From an uncultured Gammaproteobacteria bacterium (GTDB taxonomy: Bacteria > Pseudomonadota > Gammaproteobacteria > Arenicellales > Poriferihabitantaceae), in the NCBI GenBank assembly GCA_937992195.1, contig CALKKV010000011.1:26117-90116 (forward strand): DNA of 64,000 nucleotides. The letters are read 5' to 3'. Shown here piece by piece: positions 1-9,111 of the stretch. A program made the position numbers and the translations under genes. The notes below the pieces were generated by a model, which was not told the origin of the DNA, searched no databases, and saw only the letters and a program-made list of their open reading frames with translations. The stretch's first letter is position 1, and the number at the start of each line of letters is the position of its first letter.

Positions 1-3000
1 TTCACAACAACCTCGTGATTACCGATAACTGTATCTACGATCACCGCAATGCTTTCAGAACCAGATCGTGTGATCAAGACAGCTGAGTTATCGCTATCTC
101 TGTTCTTCGAAGGAGGCATGTTCAGCTTGTCCGATAGGTAGGCTACTGGATAGGCCTGATTACCGTAGAAAAAGGTCATCTCTTTGCCGACTTGCTCTAA
201 ATTACCCATCGACAGGATAATAATTTGATCAACAAAGCCAGATGGGATAGAAAATTCCTGTGTGCCAACGCCGACATGGAGTGCGTGCGAGGTTACCAAC
301 TTCACAGGAACACGAATAATGACCCGGCAACCGCCTTTGTCATTTTCGAGCATCTCCAGCTCACCATCCATGTCCCTAACGGCTTCACTCACAATATCCA
401 TACCAAATCCACGCCCTGACAGCTGTGTGGCATGGGTCTTAGTGGTGACGCCTGGCTGGAATAGATAGTTAACCAGTTGGGCGTTATCAGGCTCTTCCGA
501 GGCTTCAATAACACCATTATTAATCATTTTCTCGCGAATCGCCGGGAAATTAATACCAGCGCCATCGTCATCACAGATGATCGAGATCGTCTTACCATCG
601 CTGTTAAAACTCAGATCAATCTGGCCCTCAGCATCCTTTCCAGCGCTGAGCCGATCGGCTTCACTATCAATACCGTGGTCAACCGCATTGCGTAGGATAT
701 GGATCAACGGGTTCACCAGCTGATTCAATGTTTCACTATCAACCAGTGTCTCTGTACCAGATAGTGACAGATTCACCTTTTTACCTGTGGAACGCGAGGC
801 TTGACGCACACAACGTTCCATTCGTGCATTCAGCGTAGACGAGCTCACCAGACGTGTGCTGGTAACAAGCTCTTCCAGCTGTTTGTTCAGCTGGTTCTGC
901 GCACTGACAAGGTTACGTAGGGCAGTTGATTCAGTTTCAACGCTTCGTACCATCGCCTGCATATCTGCAACGGTTTCGATATAAGCGTTAGAACTGGTAT
1001 GTAATTCGTTGTATTGGTCGAATTCGAGGGTGTCGAGATCTGAATTGGATTCTTTTGCGATTAAATCAGAAAGTCCTTTCGCCGCTTGCGCGGTTTGCAC
1101 GTCGATCACATTTTCTAATTCAAACTGACGCTGGCCAACAACCCGGTGATGTTTACGAATATCGGTACTCTCATTTAACACCCGATTAACCTGCACCTGC
1201 ATCTGTCCAATGATTACCGACATTTCTCCCACAGAGCGGAACAGGTTATCGATAATAGAAACAGGCACGTTCAGATTGCCAGTATCGGCTCGGCTCTCAG
1301 ATTCAGCGTCTTCAACGTTCTCTGCCACGCGCCGCAGAATCGGCACTGAAGCCACTTCTAATGCCGCTTGTTGCGCCATTGCTGCGTTTTGCACGCCCAG
1401 TGACGTATTGGGCTTCGATGTCGCAGTTGCCGCAACCGCGCCTAAACCAGCCCCAGTAACAAGCGCTGCAGTGGCCGCCGCTGCTGCTGTAGCAGGTGGT
1501 TGCTCTGGTATAGAGGAGGGTAGGGGAATACCGAGATCTGAAGGTGGTGTCGTCACCACAGGTTCTTCCGCTTCAGTCTCCTCGCTTGCTCGTTCTTCAA
1601 GTGCTTCCAGAGATGTCTCGTCAATCTCCGTATCTTTGCTACTTTCTTCTTCAGCAACCTCAGCTGCCTCAAGCTCATCTACGTCAAGTTCATCACTTTC
1701 TTCAGCAGCATGATCTTCGACCACAAATTCTTCAGTCAGTGGCGCATCGGCTTCCAGCGTGTCAACTGAAGATGTGTCATTGTCGAGTTCTGACGATACC
1801 AATGACGGTTCTTGCTCAATATCCCCAGGCTCATCGCTGTGCATTGGTTGCGCAAACGCATCGTGATCGCCAGATGTTGCAGTCTGCGTATCTTCCAGAA
1901 CTTCCGCCAGCATTTCCGGGGAGAAGTTCTCTACCTGGTTGTTATCACAAAGCTTAGCCCAGGCTAGGATTTGGGTCAGAACATCTTCAGAATTGTCCGG
2001 GAATGATCCGGTTCCAGACAAATAGTCCAGCATTGATTCAAGAGTGTCCGCACTTTCTCCAAGCAGGTCACTGAGTTCTGCTGGTGGTGTAATCTTCGCA
2101 GACATCAGGTGATCCAGAATGTCTTCGATATTGTGAGACAGGTTGGTAATGCCCTCTACGGCTACCAAAGTGGAAAGACCTTTTACCGTGTGAATCGTAC
2201 GCTGGCCGTCTCGCAAAGTTTCCTGCACGTCTTCAGCGTGCGGCAGCGCCAGCATCGTATGGGTAAACTGCGCTGCTAAGTCTGGCGCTTCCTGGAGGAA
2301 AGATTGTACGACGTTGTCGCTAACTTCCGGGTCGATAGTGAGATCAACGTCCGCAGCGGTAACAACTTCCAGTCTTTCTTCCGTGCTTTGCTTGGTGGCG
2401 GCAAAATTAAAGTCTTCCAGCAACGCTAGATAAAGTGAATCACCCGCTTGCTCTGAGATAGGCTTTGGCCAGCCTTGCGACTGAAATAAAACTAACAGCT
2501 CCAGGGCTTGTGGTTCTCTGTCGCTAACGCCCAAGTAGGTTTCAAATTGCTTTGACCATTGAGAGAACACTGTTTTTGCGGCTTCAATTTCGTCATTTCC
2601 TGTGATGGTGTAGGCGATTCGCGCATTGTCTTGCACAAAAGACGAAGCGACCTGCAATCCATTACAGCCCATTGTTCCATAGGCTTCGGATAATTTACCC
2701 AACTCTTCCGCATATTCTCTGGAGGCTTCCTGGCGCAACTCTTCCATCTGCTCTCCGTCGAGCATCTGGATTTCAATTTCTTCTAGATCTTCGTAGAGCT
2801 CGGTGAGCTCTTCGGTCAGAATTTCGACAACCTCTTGCTCGATCGCCGAATTAAATTTTTGCTCCGGTGCTGCAGATGATGCAGCGATAGGGGAGGGCTC
2901 GACTTCTGTTCTTTCTGCTTCTTCGGAAATCACATCTTCGATTGTTTCCTCCTCTGCTGTATCTTCAGATGCAAGGTTTTCGATAACGTCGTTTTCGGTA

Positions 3001-3800
3001 TCAGCGTCGTCACCAATGGTTTCATCTTCCGTATCGAGTTCCTTTGCAAACTCCTGTTCGAGTTCTTCAACACTCACTTCCGCTTCGACTTCGTCATCAG
3101 GGTCTGGCACATAAGCGCCGACAGGAGGCACGCCATTCATAAATTCGAATTCGGCGGGCTTGTCGGTTTCCTTAACTGTGTCAATGGTATCGACAAGTTT
3201 TTCTGGAGTAGTATCTTCAAACGCTTCAACTACTTGTTCTTCTGAGTCATCAGTCGCTATCACTGATTCCTCGTCAGAACTATCCACAACTGTTTCAGAT
3301 GGTTCTGCTGTATCTAGTTGTGTTGTTTGTTCAACTGATTCAGCTTGCGAACTATCAAGCGCACCGTTCGAAGCGCCAGTCGGTGAACCATTGAGCAGGG
3401 ATTTATACTTTCCCTGATTGACATGACCAAACGGCGCAAGCAACGATTGCATATTGTCCGCATCGTTGTTGCTATCCAGATGTTGTTCCAGCGCAAGTAA
3501 CCAATCAGAAAAGGCTTGTCCCTGATCCGGCGAAATCAGCTCTTCCTGATTGGGTTTGAATTCAAAAAAGTCCGTAGATAAATCTTCGCAGAAAGAGGTG
3601 ACAATGTCGCATTCGGTAAACTCAGCCGTCATCTTCAATGTTTCGAAGATGCCGACTGATACCTGATGCAATTCAGCTTCATTGTCGTCATCAAAAAGCG
3701 AGTCAGGATCCGCCTCCGCGGCGCTGGCGATAACGTCTGCCAATGACTCCCTAGCCATTGTCACGGTCTCCAGCATCATTTCGATAGATTCAGTATCCAC
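1..3800 (-). CDS. chpA: ChpA-type chemotaxis histidine kinase, 3' end outside window
   Basis: Reading the minus strand from a GTG at 3800 (AGGA about 9 nt upstream) gives an unbroken frame of about 1266 residues to the window edge. It is a CheA-like kinase of the Pil-Chp twitching-motility system. Visible parts: an N-terminal alpha-helical region; a very acidic E/D/T-rich linker (about residues 140-300); a histidine phosphotransfer motif RTIHTVKG with His at residue 537; a second acidic and Ala-rich linker (about 650-830); a dimerisation region; then the ATPase with N-box HILRNAVDHG (from 1034), G1 DDDGAG (about 1075) and G2 GRGFGMD (about 1129); and the start of a CheW-like domain. The receiver domain expected at the end is not in view. 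It follows pilJ directly (61 nt), so it is the last gene seen of the cluster. Only one canonical Hpt motif is obvious, fewer than in Pseudomonas ChpA. Confidence 0.88.
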   Translation of the reverse strand, partial: MDTESIEMMLETVTMARESLADVIASAAEADPDSLFDDDNEAELHQVSVGIFETLKMTAEFTECDIVTSFCEDLSTDFFEFKPNQEELISPDQGQAFSDWLLALEQHLDSNNDADNMQSLLAPFGHVNQGKYKSLLNGSPTGASNGALDSSQAESVEQTTQLDTAEPSETVVDSSDEESVIATDDSEEQVVEAFEDTTPEKLVDTIDTVKETDKPAEFEFMNGVPPVGAYVPDPDDEVEAEVSVEELEQEFAKELDTEDETIGDDADTENDVIENLASEDTAEEETIEDVISEEAERTEVEPSPIAASSAAPEQKFNSAIEQEVVEILTEELTELYEDLEEIEIQMLDGEQMEELRQEASREYAEELGKLSEAYGTMGCNGLQVASSFVQDNARIAYTITGNDEIEAAKTVFSQWSKQFETYLGVSDREPQALELLVLFQSQGWPKPISEQAGDSLYLALLEDFNFAATKQSTEERLEVVTAADVDLTIDPEVSDNVVQSFLQEAPDLAAQFTHTMLALPHAEDVQETLRDGQRTIHTVKGLSTLVAVEGITNLSHNIEDILDHLMSAKITPPAELSDLLGESADTLESMLDYLSGTGSFPDNSEDVLTQILAWAKLCDNNQVENFSPEMLAEVLEDTQTATSGDHDAFAQPMHSDEPGDIEQEPSLVSSELDNDTSSVDTLEADAPLTEEFVVEDHAAEESDELDVDELEAAEVAEEESSKDTEIDETSLEALEERASEETEAEEPVVTTPPSDLGIPLPSSIPEQPPATAAAAATAALVTGAGLGAVAATATSKPNTSLGVQNAAMAQQAALEVASVPILRRVAENVEDAESESRADTGNLNVPVSIIDNLFRSVGEMSVIIGQMQVQVNRVLNESTDIRKHHRVVGQRQFELENVIDVQTAQAAKGLSDLIAKESNSDLDTLEFDQYNELHTSSNAYIETVADMQAMVRSVETESTALRNLVSAQNQLNKQLEELVTSTRLVSSSTLNARMERCVRQASRSTGKKVNLSLSGTETLVDSETLNQLVNPLIHILRNAVDHGIDSEADRLSAGKDAEGQIDLSFNSDGKTISIICDDDGAGINFPAIREKMINNGVIEASEEPDNAQLVNYLFQPGVTTKTHATQLSGRGFGMDIVSEAVRDMDGELEMLENDKGGCRVIIRVPVKLVTSHALHVGVGTQEFSIPSGFVDQIIILSMGNLEQVGKEMTFFYGNQAYPVAYLSDKLNMPPSKNRDSDNSAVLITRSGSESIAVIVDTVIGNHEVVV

Positions 3801-3860
3801 TTTGAATTTTCCTGAATGTTGACTTGCTGTTAAACACTATAAAACAAATTGCTTTGACGA

Positions 3861-6377
3861 TTATGCAGGTAGTTTAAATGAACTTACCGCAGCACGTAGT
3901 TTTTCCGCAAATGTTACTAGATTCGACGTTTGTACCGACTGCTGCTCCAACGCAGTTGACGTTTTCTCAGTGGATTCAAGTACCGTGTTTGCTTGCTCCA
4001 TTAGGGTCGCGTTTGCCTCGGTCTGCGCTGCTGACTCGGTCGAGATGCGTTTGATTGCTTCGGCCAGTTGCGTTGCATCAGACTGCGTTTGGGTCATCTG
4101 AGTACCCGCTTGACCTGCAAGCTCGGTACCTTCAACAACTCGCGCGATGGTCGCGTTCATGGTTGCCATCGCTTCGGAGGTCTCAAGCTGGATACTGTCT
4201 ACAAGAGTCGAGATTTCCAGCGTAGATTCTTTTGAACTCTCAGAAAGACGCTGTACCTCGTCTGCAACTACCGCAAAGCCTTTACCTGCTTCACCGGCAC
4301 TTGCTGCCTGCATACTGGCGTTCAGTGCAAGAACGTGGGTTCTTTCAGAAAGCGTGTTGATGATCTCAACGATGTTTCCGATTTCCTGCGAACGTTCGCC
4401 CAGTCGCTTGATACGTTTTTCTGTCTCAGATACTGTTTCTCTGATCTGGTCCATACCCTCGATGTTCTTGTTTACCGTATCTGCTGTAGTGGTCGAAGAG
4501 CTTTGTACATTGGACGCCAGATTGTTAACGGTTTGTACCAGTTCGCCGATATTATTGATTGACAGCGATACCTTCTCAAGCTGGTCGATCGTATTCTGAA
4601 CGATTACCTTCTCGTTATCCGCAGCGCCTTTTACCGCATTGGTTTGCGCCTGTACCAGATTAACCGAGTCTTCTACCTGCTTCGATACATTATTAATTTG
4701 CGATAGTACGTCAGAGGTTTCTTCTACCATCATGTTCAGCGCGTCACTTACGGAACCGGTCACGTCTTCCGCCACCGGTACTTCTACGGTGAGGTCTCTA
4801 TCTGCCAGCTGCGCGGTAGCGGTCATCAAGCCCACCACCGATTCGTTTAACTGTTTGTTCTGAATCGCTGCTTCTTCCATTGTTGCAATACGATCGTCCA
4901 ACATACCGTCGAAGGCATTACCCAATACTTCCAGCTCGTCATTGGAGTCGAGTTTCGCTCGAGCAGTCAGATCACCTTTTGCAACTTCACCGATAGTTGA
5001 GGTGAGTTTGTTCAGCGGTTTAGTGATAGAGCGAATCAAAAAGAATGCGCCTAAACCAACCAGCAGTAATGTGCCCAATGCAACCAAAAGGGTATTTTTA
5101 AGAATGGTGTCACGAATCGTTGCGATCGGAGCAAACGCTTCCGCTTCGTCAATTTCCGCCATTAACGCCCAGTTCAAACCTTCTACCTCTATGGGGGTAT
5201 AGGCTGAGAGTACAGGAACGTTACGATAGTCCGGGAAGATAGCAAAACCTGCATTACCCGCGAGTGCCTCTTTGGTTCCTGGCGTATCCGCACCCTGTAG
5301 ACCGATACTGGTGTTCTTTGCAGTGATGCCGGTGAGGTTTGGCTCGCCTGCAATACGCAATGCTTCAAGATACGCAGCGCGGTCTTCGATCAGGAATCGG
5401 CTGTCGTTTCGTAGCGTGTTGTCTCCGGCAACGATATAGGTCTCTCCAGACTCTCCTAAACCTACGTCGCGCCATTCTTGCTCACTGGTCATCAGGTCGT
5501 TTAACCTGTCAACCGGCGCTTGCATAATCAATACACCGAGCTTTCTGTTGCCGTCGTAGATTGGCGAGGAGAAGAATGCTGCCGCACCGTTGTAAGAAGG
5601 ATAGTATTCGTCAAAGTCGATAATTTTTACATCATCTGGGGCAACACTGTTCGGTGCAGCTTCTCGGAAAGCATTTCCGAGACCGGAGCTCGCAAAAGAA
5701 CCCGAGGTCAAATTTGTCGCGTAGTCGATTTCTTTAAATACACTGTAAACAAGATCGCCATCGTTATTGACCAAAAAGATATCGTAGTAACCAAACTCCT
5801 GTAGAAAGGCACGAATAAACGGGTGGTAACGCTTGTGTATTTGGGAGTATCGCGAACCATCGGTCGCTGCATCCAATACTTCTTTTGCACCCAGTGGATT
5901 CGGGTTCTCAGCAATATATAAATTCTGAAGGATTTTTGCTTTGTCTTCGAGACGATCAAAAAATGCGGTCGCGCCCGGATCTTCACCGTTGTTCAACTCT
6001 TTAAACTGATCACTAAATGGGCCGTTATAGTAGTCCTGCAAGGCGCGATAATCCCTTGGACTGCTTGAAGTATCGGTTTGATCGAGAGAACTGCTGCTTT
6101 GACCGATGGCATTAAATGCGCTGTTGAATTCAGCCATTGCCTCGATGATCATCGAATTGTTTGAATAGGTTTTTAGCTGACCAGTAATAGTGGAAAACAG
6201 TTGTTCTACCGCGAACTTTTTTTCGTTTCTTACCGAAACCAGAGAATTTCTCGCCGATTCAGTCAGCGCTTCAGCCGCCGATTTCTCCGCGATTGTTGCT
6301 ACCAGATAGCCTACACCCGCGACGGATAACAACGCACCCAGTGCGGAGCCAAGTATGATTTTGGTTCGAATATTCAT
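3861..6377 (-). CDS. pilJ: Methyl-accepting chemotaxis protein, PilJ position, with Cache-like sensor
   Basis: An 838-residue transducer in the PilJ position of a pilGHIJ-chpA cluster. The ATG at 6377 has AGGA 8 nt upstream. It has a membrane segment at 7-30, a large periplasmic region to about 428 carrying the double-Cache-like stretch GLGESGETYIVAGDN (about 307-321), a second membrane segment at 429-449, HAMP at about 446-500, and a C-terminal signalling coiled coil with the conserved hairpin region (ALNASMQAASAGEAGKGF and VVADEVQRLS). It should sense a periplasmic cue and control the ChpA kinase through PilI. The large Cache-like sensor differs from the shorter PilJ-type sensor of Pseudomonas, so the assignment to PilJ rests on gene order; the MCP family call is certain. 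Confidence 0.88.
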   Translation of the reverse strand: MNIRTKIILGSALGALLSVAGVGYLVATIAEKSAAEALTESARNSLVSVRNEKKFAVEQLFSTITGQLKTYSNNSMIIEAMAEFNSAFNAIGQSSSSLDQTDTSSSPRDYRALQDYYNGPFSDQFKELNNGEDPGATAFFDRLEDKAKILQNLYIAENPNPLGAKEVLDAATDGSRYSQIHKRYHPFIRAFLQEFGYYDIFLVNNDGDLVYSVFKEIDYATNLTSGSFASSGLGNAFREAAPNSVAPDDVKIIDFDEYYPSYNGAAAFFSSPIYDGNRKLGVLIMQAPVDRLNDLMTSEQEWRDVGLGESGETYIVAGDNTLRNDSRFLIEDRAAYLEALRIAGEPNLTGITAKNTSIGLQGADTPGTKEALAGNAGFAIFPDYRNVPVLSAYTPIEVEGLNWALMAEIDEAEAFAPIATIRDTILKNTLLVALGTLLLVGLGAFFLIRSITKPLNKLTSTIGEVAKGDLTARAKLDSNDELEVLGNAFDGMLDDRIATMEEAAIQNKQLNESVVGLMTATAQLADRDLTVEVPVAEDVTGSVSDALNMMVEETSDVLSQINNVSKQVEDSVNLVQAQTNAVKGAADNEKVIVQNTIDQLEKVSLSINNIGELVQTVNNLASNVQSSSTTTADTVNKNIEGMDQIRETVSETEKRIKRLGERSQEIGNIVEIINTLSERTHVLALNASMQAASAGEAGKGFAVVADEVQRLSESSKESTLEISTLVDSIQLETSEAMATMNATIARVVEGTELAGQAGTQMTQTQSDATQLAEAIKRISTESAAQTEANATLMEQANTVLESTEKTSTALEQQSVQTSNLVTFAEKLRAAVSSFKLPA

Positions 6378-6496
6378 TTATAGATTCCTAAAACAGCCCT
6401 TTACCCAGGGCAAAATGTTAATTTATATTGACGTAACTTAATGAGCGGTTTTGCTCAAAACTCTTGTGTTTTGTTAAAGTTGTTCAGTAAAGCGAC

Positions 6497-7096
6497 TTAT
6501 GAATGTTTGCTTAGATCAGCGACAGCGCTGAAAAACCCTGCAATATCCCAATCCAGCCACAAACCTTCTGAATTTCGGTAGCATGCCCTGGCAAACGGCT
6601 GAATCGACGCTGGAAGGGGAGGGAAGTTGTTTAACTTCTCGTCCTCAGATAGCGTCACTCGGCCCGGAACTTCATCGATCTCAAATCCGGCCATGGAGTC
6701 GCCCAGCTGGAATACGATAGTGGTACGCTTACCACGTTCGTAAGTATAGTGATCGAAAAACGGGTCCACCCTGAAAATCGGCGCGGCGATACCACGCACT
6801 GTCGTTACCCCGCGCACCCATTGCGGCGAGCCGGGTAACACACATAATGTTGGCGTAAGCTGCACTTCAGTTGGCACTTCATCCGGCAAAATCAGGCCGA
6901 TAGTACCGATCCTGAGGCCGTGTTTGATGGATTGTGCTCCTGTAACCCTATTCACTCGGGCGAATGAATCTGCACTCTCAGTGCTCGGCGCATTCTGGCT
7001 GTCTTCCAGTGATCTTACTGCGGTTGCCTGGTTCTCTCTAACTTCAGAAACCGCTTCTTCAAATACAGGCTTTTGAGAATCATCAAAACTATCCAT
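6497..7096 (-). CDS. pilI: CheW-like coupling protein PilI
   Basis: A CheW-domain adaptor of 199 residues expected to couple the transducer at 3861-6377 to the ChpA kinase. The first about 60 residues are acidic and low in complexity, followed by the CheW beta-barrel region (about 65-190: segments GLILPDEVP, VRGVTTVRGIAAPIFRVDPFF, FEIDEVPGRV). I chose the ATG at 7096 because a GAGGG Shine-Dalgarno lies 6 nt upstream; the TTG two codons earlier would sit directly against that site. It lies between pilH (87 nt) and pilJ (119 nt) on the same strand, the order known for twitching clusters. Confidence 0.85.
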   Translation of the reverse strand: MDSFDDSQKPVFEEAVSEVRENQATAVRSLEDSQNAPSTESADSFARVNRVTGAQSIKHGLRIGTIGLILPDEVPTEVQLTPTLCVLPGSPQWVRGVTTVRGIAAPIFRVDPFFDHYTYERGKRTTIVFQLGDSMAGFEIDEVPGRVTLSEDEKLNNFPPLPASIQPFARACYRNSEGLWLDWDIAGFFSAVADLSKHS

Positions 7097-7183
7097 CGAC
7101 AACCCTCTGACTTGATTGATACATACTTACCCCCAGAAATTGAAAAAGGCAATAAACCCCAAGTTATTGCCTGCTTTAAACGT

Positions 7184-7546
7184 TTAGAATCGTTTGATTT
7201 GCTCGAAAATTTGATCTTTGGTGTATGGCTTAGAAATCAAAGCACGACCACCCAGCTTTTCCGCCCAAATGCGATCAGCATCTTCGTTTTTGGTGGTCAC
7301 AAAGACAATCGGAATGTCTTTGTTCTCCTCTTCTCGTAGAATTTTGCGACAGGCTTTGAACCCATCCATATCGTCCATCACGACATCCATAAACACAAGG
7401 TCAGGTCTCTCTTTACCTACCATTTCAATCGCTTCCTTACCAGAAGACGCTACATTCACATAGCAACCGGCTTCCATTACGATTTCCTTTAGTTGCATAC
7501 TTTGTGTACTTGAATCCTCAACAATCAGTACCTTATTTACAGTCAT
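7184..7546 (-). CDS. pilH: Single-domain response regulator PilH
   Basis: A stand-alone CheY-like receiver of 120 residues. The acidic pocket is E10/D11, the phospho-acceptor Asp is D54 in VFMDVVM, the conserved Thr is T84 and the Lys is K106 in SKPYTK. The stretch DRIWAEKLGGRALISKP resembles PilH more than CheY. A GAGGGG ribosome site lies just ahead of the ATG. In the known system PilH and PilG are the two phosphorylation targets of ChpA, with opposing effects on pilus extension and retraction. It sits between pilG and pilI on the same strand. Confidence 0.85.
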   Translation of the reverse strand: MTVNKVLIVEDSSTQSMQLKEIVMEAGCYVNVASSGKEAIEMVGKERPDLVFMDVVMDDMDGFKACRKILREEENKDIPIVFVTTKNEDADRIWAEKLGGRALISKPYTKDQIFEQIKRF

Positions 7547-7589
7547 TTCATCCCCTCGGAGTGGTTACTACATTGAAAAATGGAGCTGC

Positions 7590-8423
7590 TTAGAGTTGCT
7601 CCAGTAAAACTTGCTTCAAAAGCGGCACTTTTACCGGCTTGGTGAGATAGGCATCACAGCCAGCCAGTATTCCACGCGCTTTGTTAAAAGTCGACGACTT
7701 GCTGGTGAGCATCACCACAGGTGTTTCACCACAATGCTTCGACTTTTTGATTTTCTTACAGGCTTTGTAGCCATCCATTTCCGGCATCACAATATCAAGG
7801 AATATGATGTCATAAGTTCTTTCATCTGCTTTTTGCAGCGCTTCAGACGCGGAAGAAGCCTCTTCAACGTTGAGATTACGTCGCTTGAGAAATTCGCTTA
7901 ACTGTCTGCGAACCGACGCACTGTCATCAACGATCAACGCACGTTTTTGTGTAGCAGCCGCCGCTTTCGCAATTTTCTTGGCGACACTTATTTCAGCAAC
8001 CTTTTGATCTACCTTCTCTGGGGTAGTAAATGCATTTTGCGCTTTATCATCTTTTGCTTCGGGTGCAGGAGCAAGTTTCGCAATTGCTTCCTTACGTGTG
8101 TTGACGATCGCATCAAGCAGATGCAGGAATTTCATACCTAAACTTTCTCTGGCAACAGAGTAAGTGGTTACATTGTCATGTAGATCGTCATTATTAATGA
8201 CCACAGCGGTAAGCTGCGGATCACTCGTTTTGAGCTCTTCCCATCGACGCACGCTGTGCTCATCTTCTCCATTAATGATCAGCACACTGTCAGATTCAGA
8301 CGATTCACTCTCGCTGTCAGTCAGTGAGTATTTGATCGGCCTTTTGGTGGAAATACGACACAATCCGCTCAAAATAAGACGGACATCGGTCGTTAGATTC
8401 AGTGCTTGTAACTCAATATTCAT
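7590..8423 (-). CDS. pilG: PilG-position response regulator with long N-terminal extension
   Basis: A 277-residue protein whose C-terminal 120 residues are a complete receiver: acidic pocket D166/D167, phospho-acceptor D210 in IIFLDIVMPEMDG, T240, and K262 in LTKPV. The first about 120 residues form an unrecognised alpha/beta-like region with an acidic Ser-rich insert, joined by an Ala/Lys-rich linker (145-160). PilG proteins are usually about 135 residues, so this one carries an extra domain of unknown role. It is first in the pilGHI-pilJ-chpA order, which supports a role in type IV pilus control. The start is ATG with no strong Shine-Dalgarno; a 34-codon frame upstream (8420-8524) overlaps it by ATGA. 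Confidence 0.78.
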   Translation of the reverse strand: MNIELQALNLTTDVRLILSGLCRISTKRPIKYSLTDSESESSESDSVLIINGEDEHSVRRWEELKTSDPQLTAVVINNDDLHDNVTTYSVARESLGMKFLHLLDAIVNTRKEAIAKLAPAPEAKDDKAQNAFTTPEKVDQKVAEISVAKKIAKAAAATQKRALIVDDSASVRRQLSEFLKRRNLNVEEASSASEALQKADERTYDIIFLDIVMPEMDGYKACKKIKKSKHCGETPVVMLTSKSSTFNKARGILAGCDAYLTKPVKVPLLKQVLLEQL

Positions 8424-9111
8424 AATGTAAATTCTGATTCAACAGCAAAATATTCCGTTGCTAATGCAGAAACCACGCCTTCACACGTAATTTCACTGCA
8501 GCGTCCGTGTATTTTAATCGTCACGGCTGAATCGGCGCTTAAATCATGCTTAATCAGCCCTTAACCCCATAGAAAATCGAGCGGTAAACCTTCACATAGA
8601 ATTGATACAGCACAATGTTCGCCTCTGTACCAATCAATATCACTTAAGAGATTGCCCGTTTTCTTATTTTCTCGACCCGGAACTTATCCCAAAAAAGGAA
8701 CACACAGGTCAGAATATGCAACTGGGTTATCAACAAAAGCAAATCTTTGCGACGAACGGTATCGTTTGGTCGCTGAGGCAGAAGTGTATGTGAAAGTAAT
8801 GTGAAAACGCAAGGAACTCTTTGTTCGCCAATAACCGCTTGTTCCACTTTACTATATTAACCTAATTATTATATAAGTTCTATAAATTGCTGATATATAT
8901 AAAAATATTACATATTTTTATATATCTTTTGAGATGCAGTATTAAACAGGATGATTGATTTAGATTGTGACTTCCATAAAAAACTGTGCCTTGATACGTT
9001 ACTGATCCGTACAGCAGGACGATATTCCTTCGCTTTCGGAAACCCTCGCATAGGAACTTTGTAGTAAGAAAACGATCGGCATTTATATCGAGCTAACAAT
9101 GAGTAAAGAGT
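8424..9111. other. 688-bp intergenic region, AT-rich with a long palindrome
   Basis: This region separates divergent genes (pilG on minus, membrane protein on plus) and should hold promoters for both, though I could not place a convincing -35/-10 pair. The part from about 8860 to 8930 is very A+T-rich and contains a perfect 14-bp inverted repeat (8895-8908 and 8912-8925). Short frames at 8602-8847 on both strands lack ribosome sites and recognisable content. The 34-codon minus frame at 8420-8524 ends inside the pilG start codon. Confidence 0.6.
8895..8925. repeat. 14-bp perfect inverted repeat in AT-rich DNA
   Basis: The arms atatataaaaatat (8895-8908) and atatttttatatat (8912-8925) are perfect reverse complements separated by 3 nt (tac). 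All pairs are A-T, so it is a weak RNA hairpin. A DNA-bending or nucleoid-protein site, or simply AT-rich promoter DNA, is as likely as a terminator. Confidence 0.6.

Noticed and set aside
1210..3417. Ser-rich plus-strand frames opposite chpA
   Set aside because: They are the antisense of GAA/GAT-rich acidic linkers in chpA, which read as Ser/Phe codons on the other strand; no ribosome sites.
8602..8847. Two short overlapping frames on opposite strands upstream of pilG
   Set aside because: No ribosome sites and no protein-like composition; they lie in a probable promoter region.
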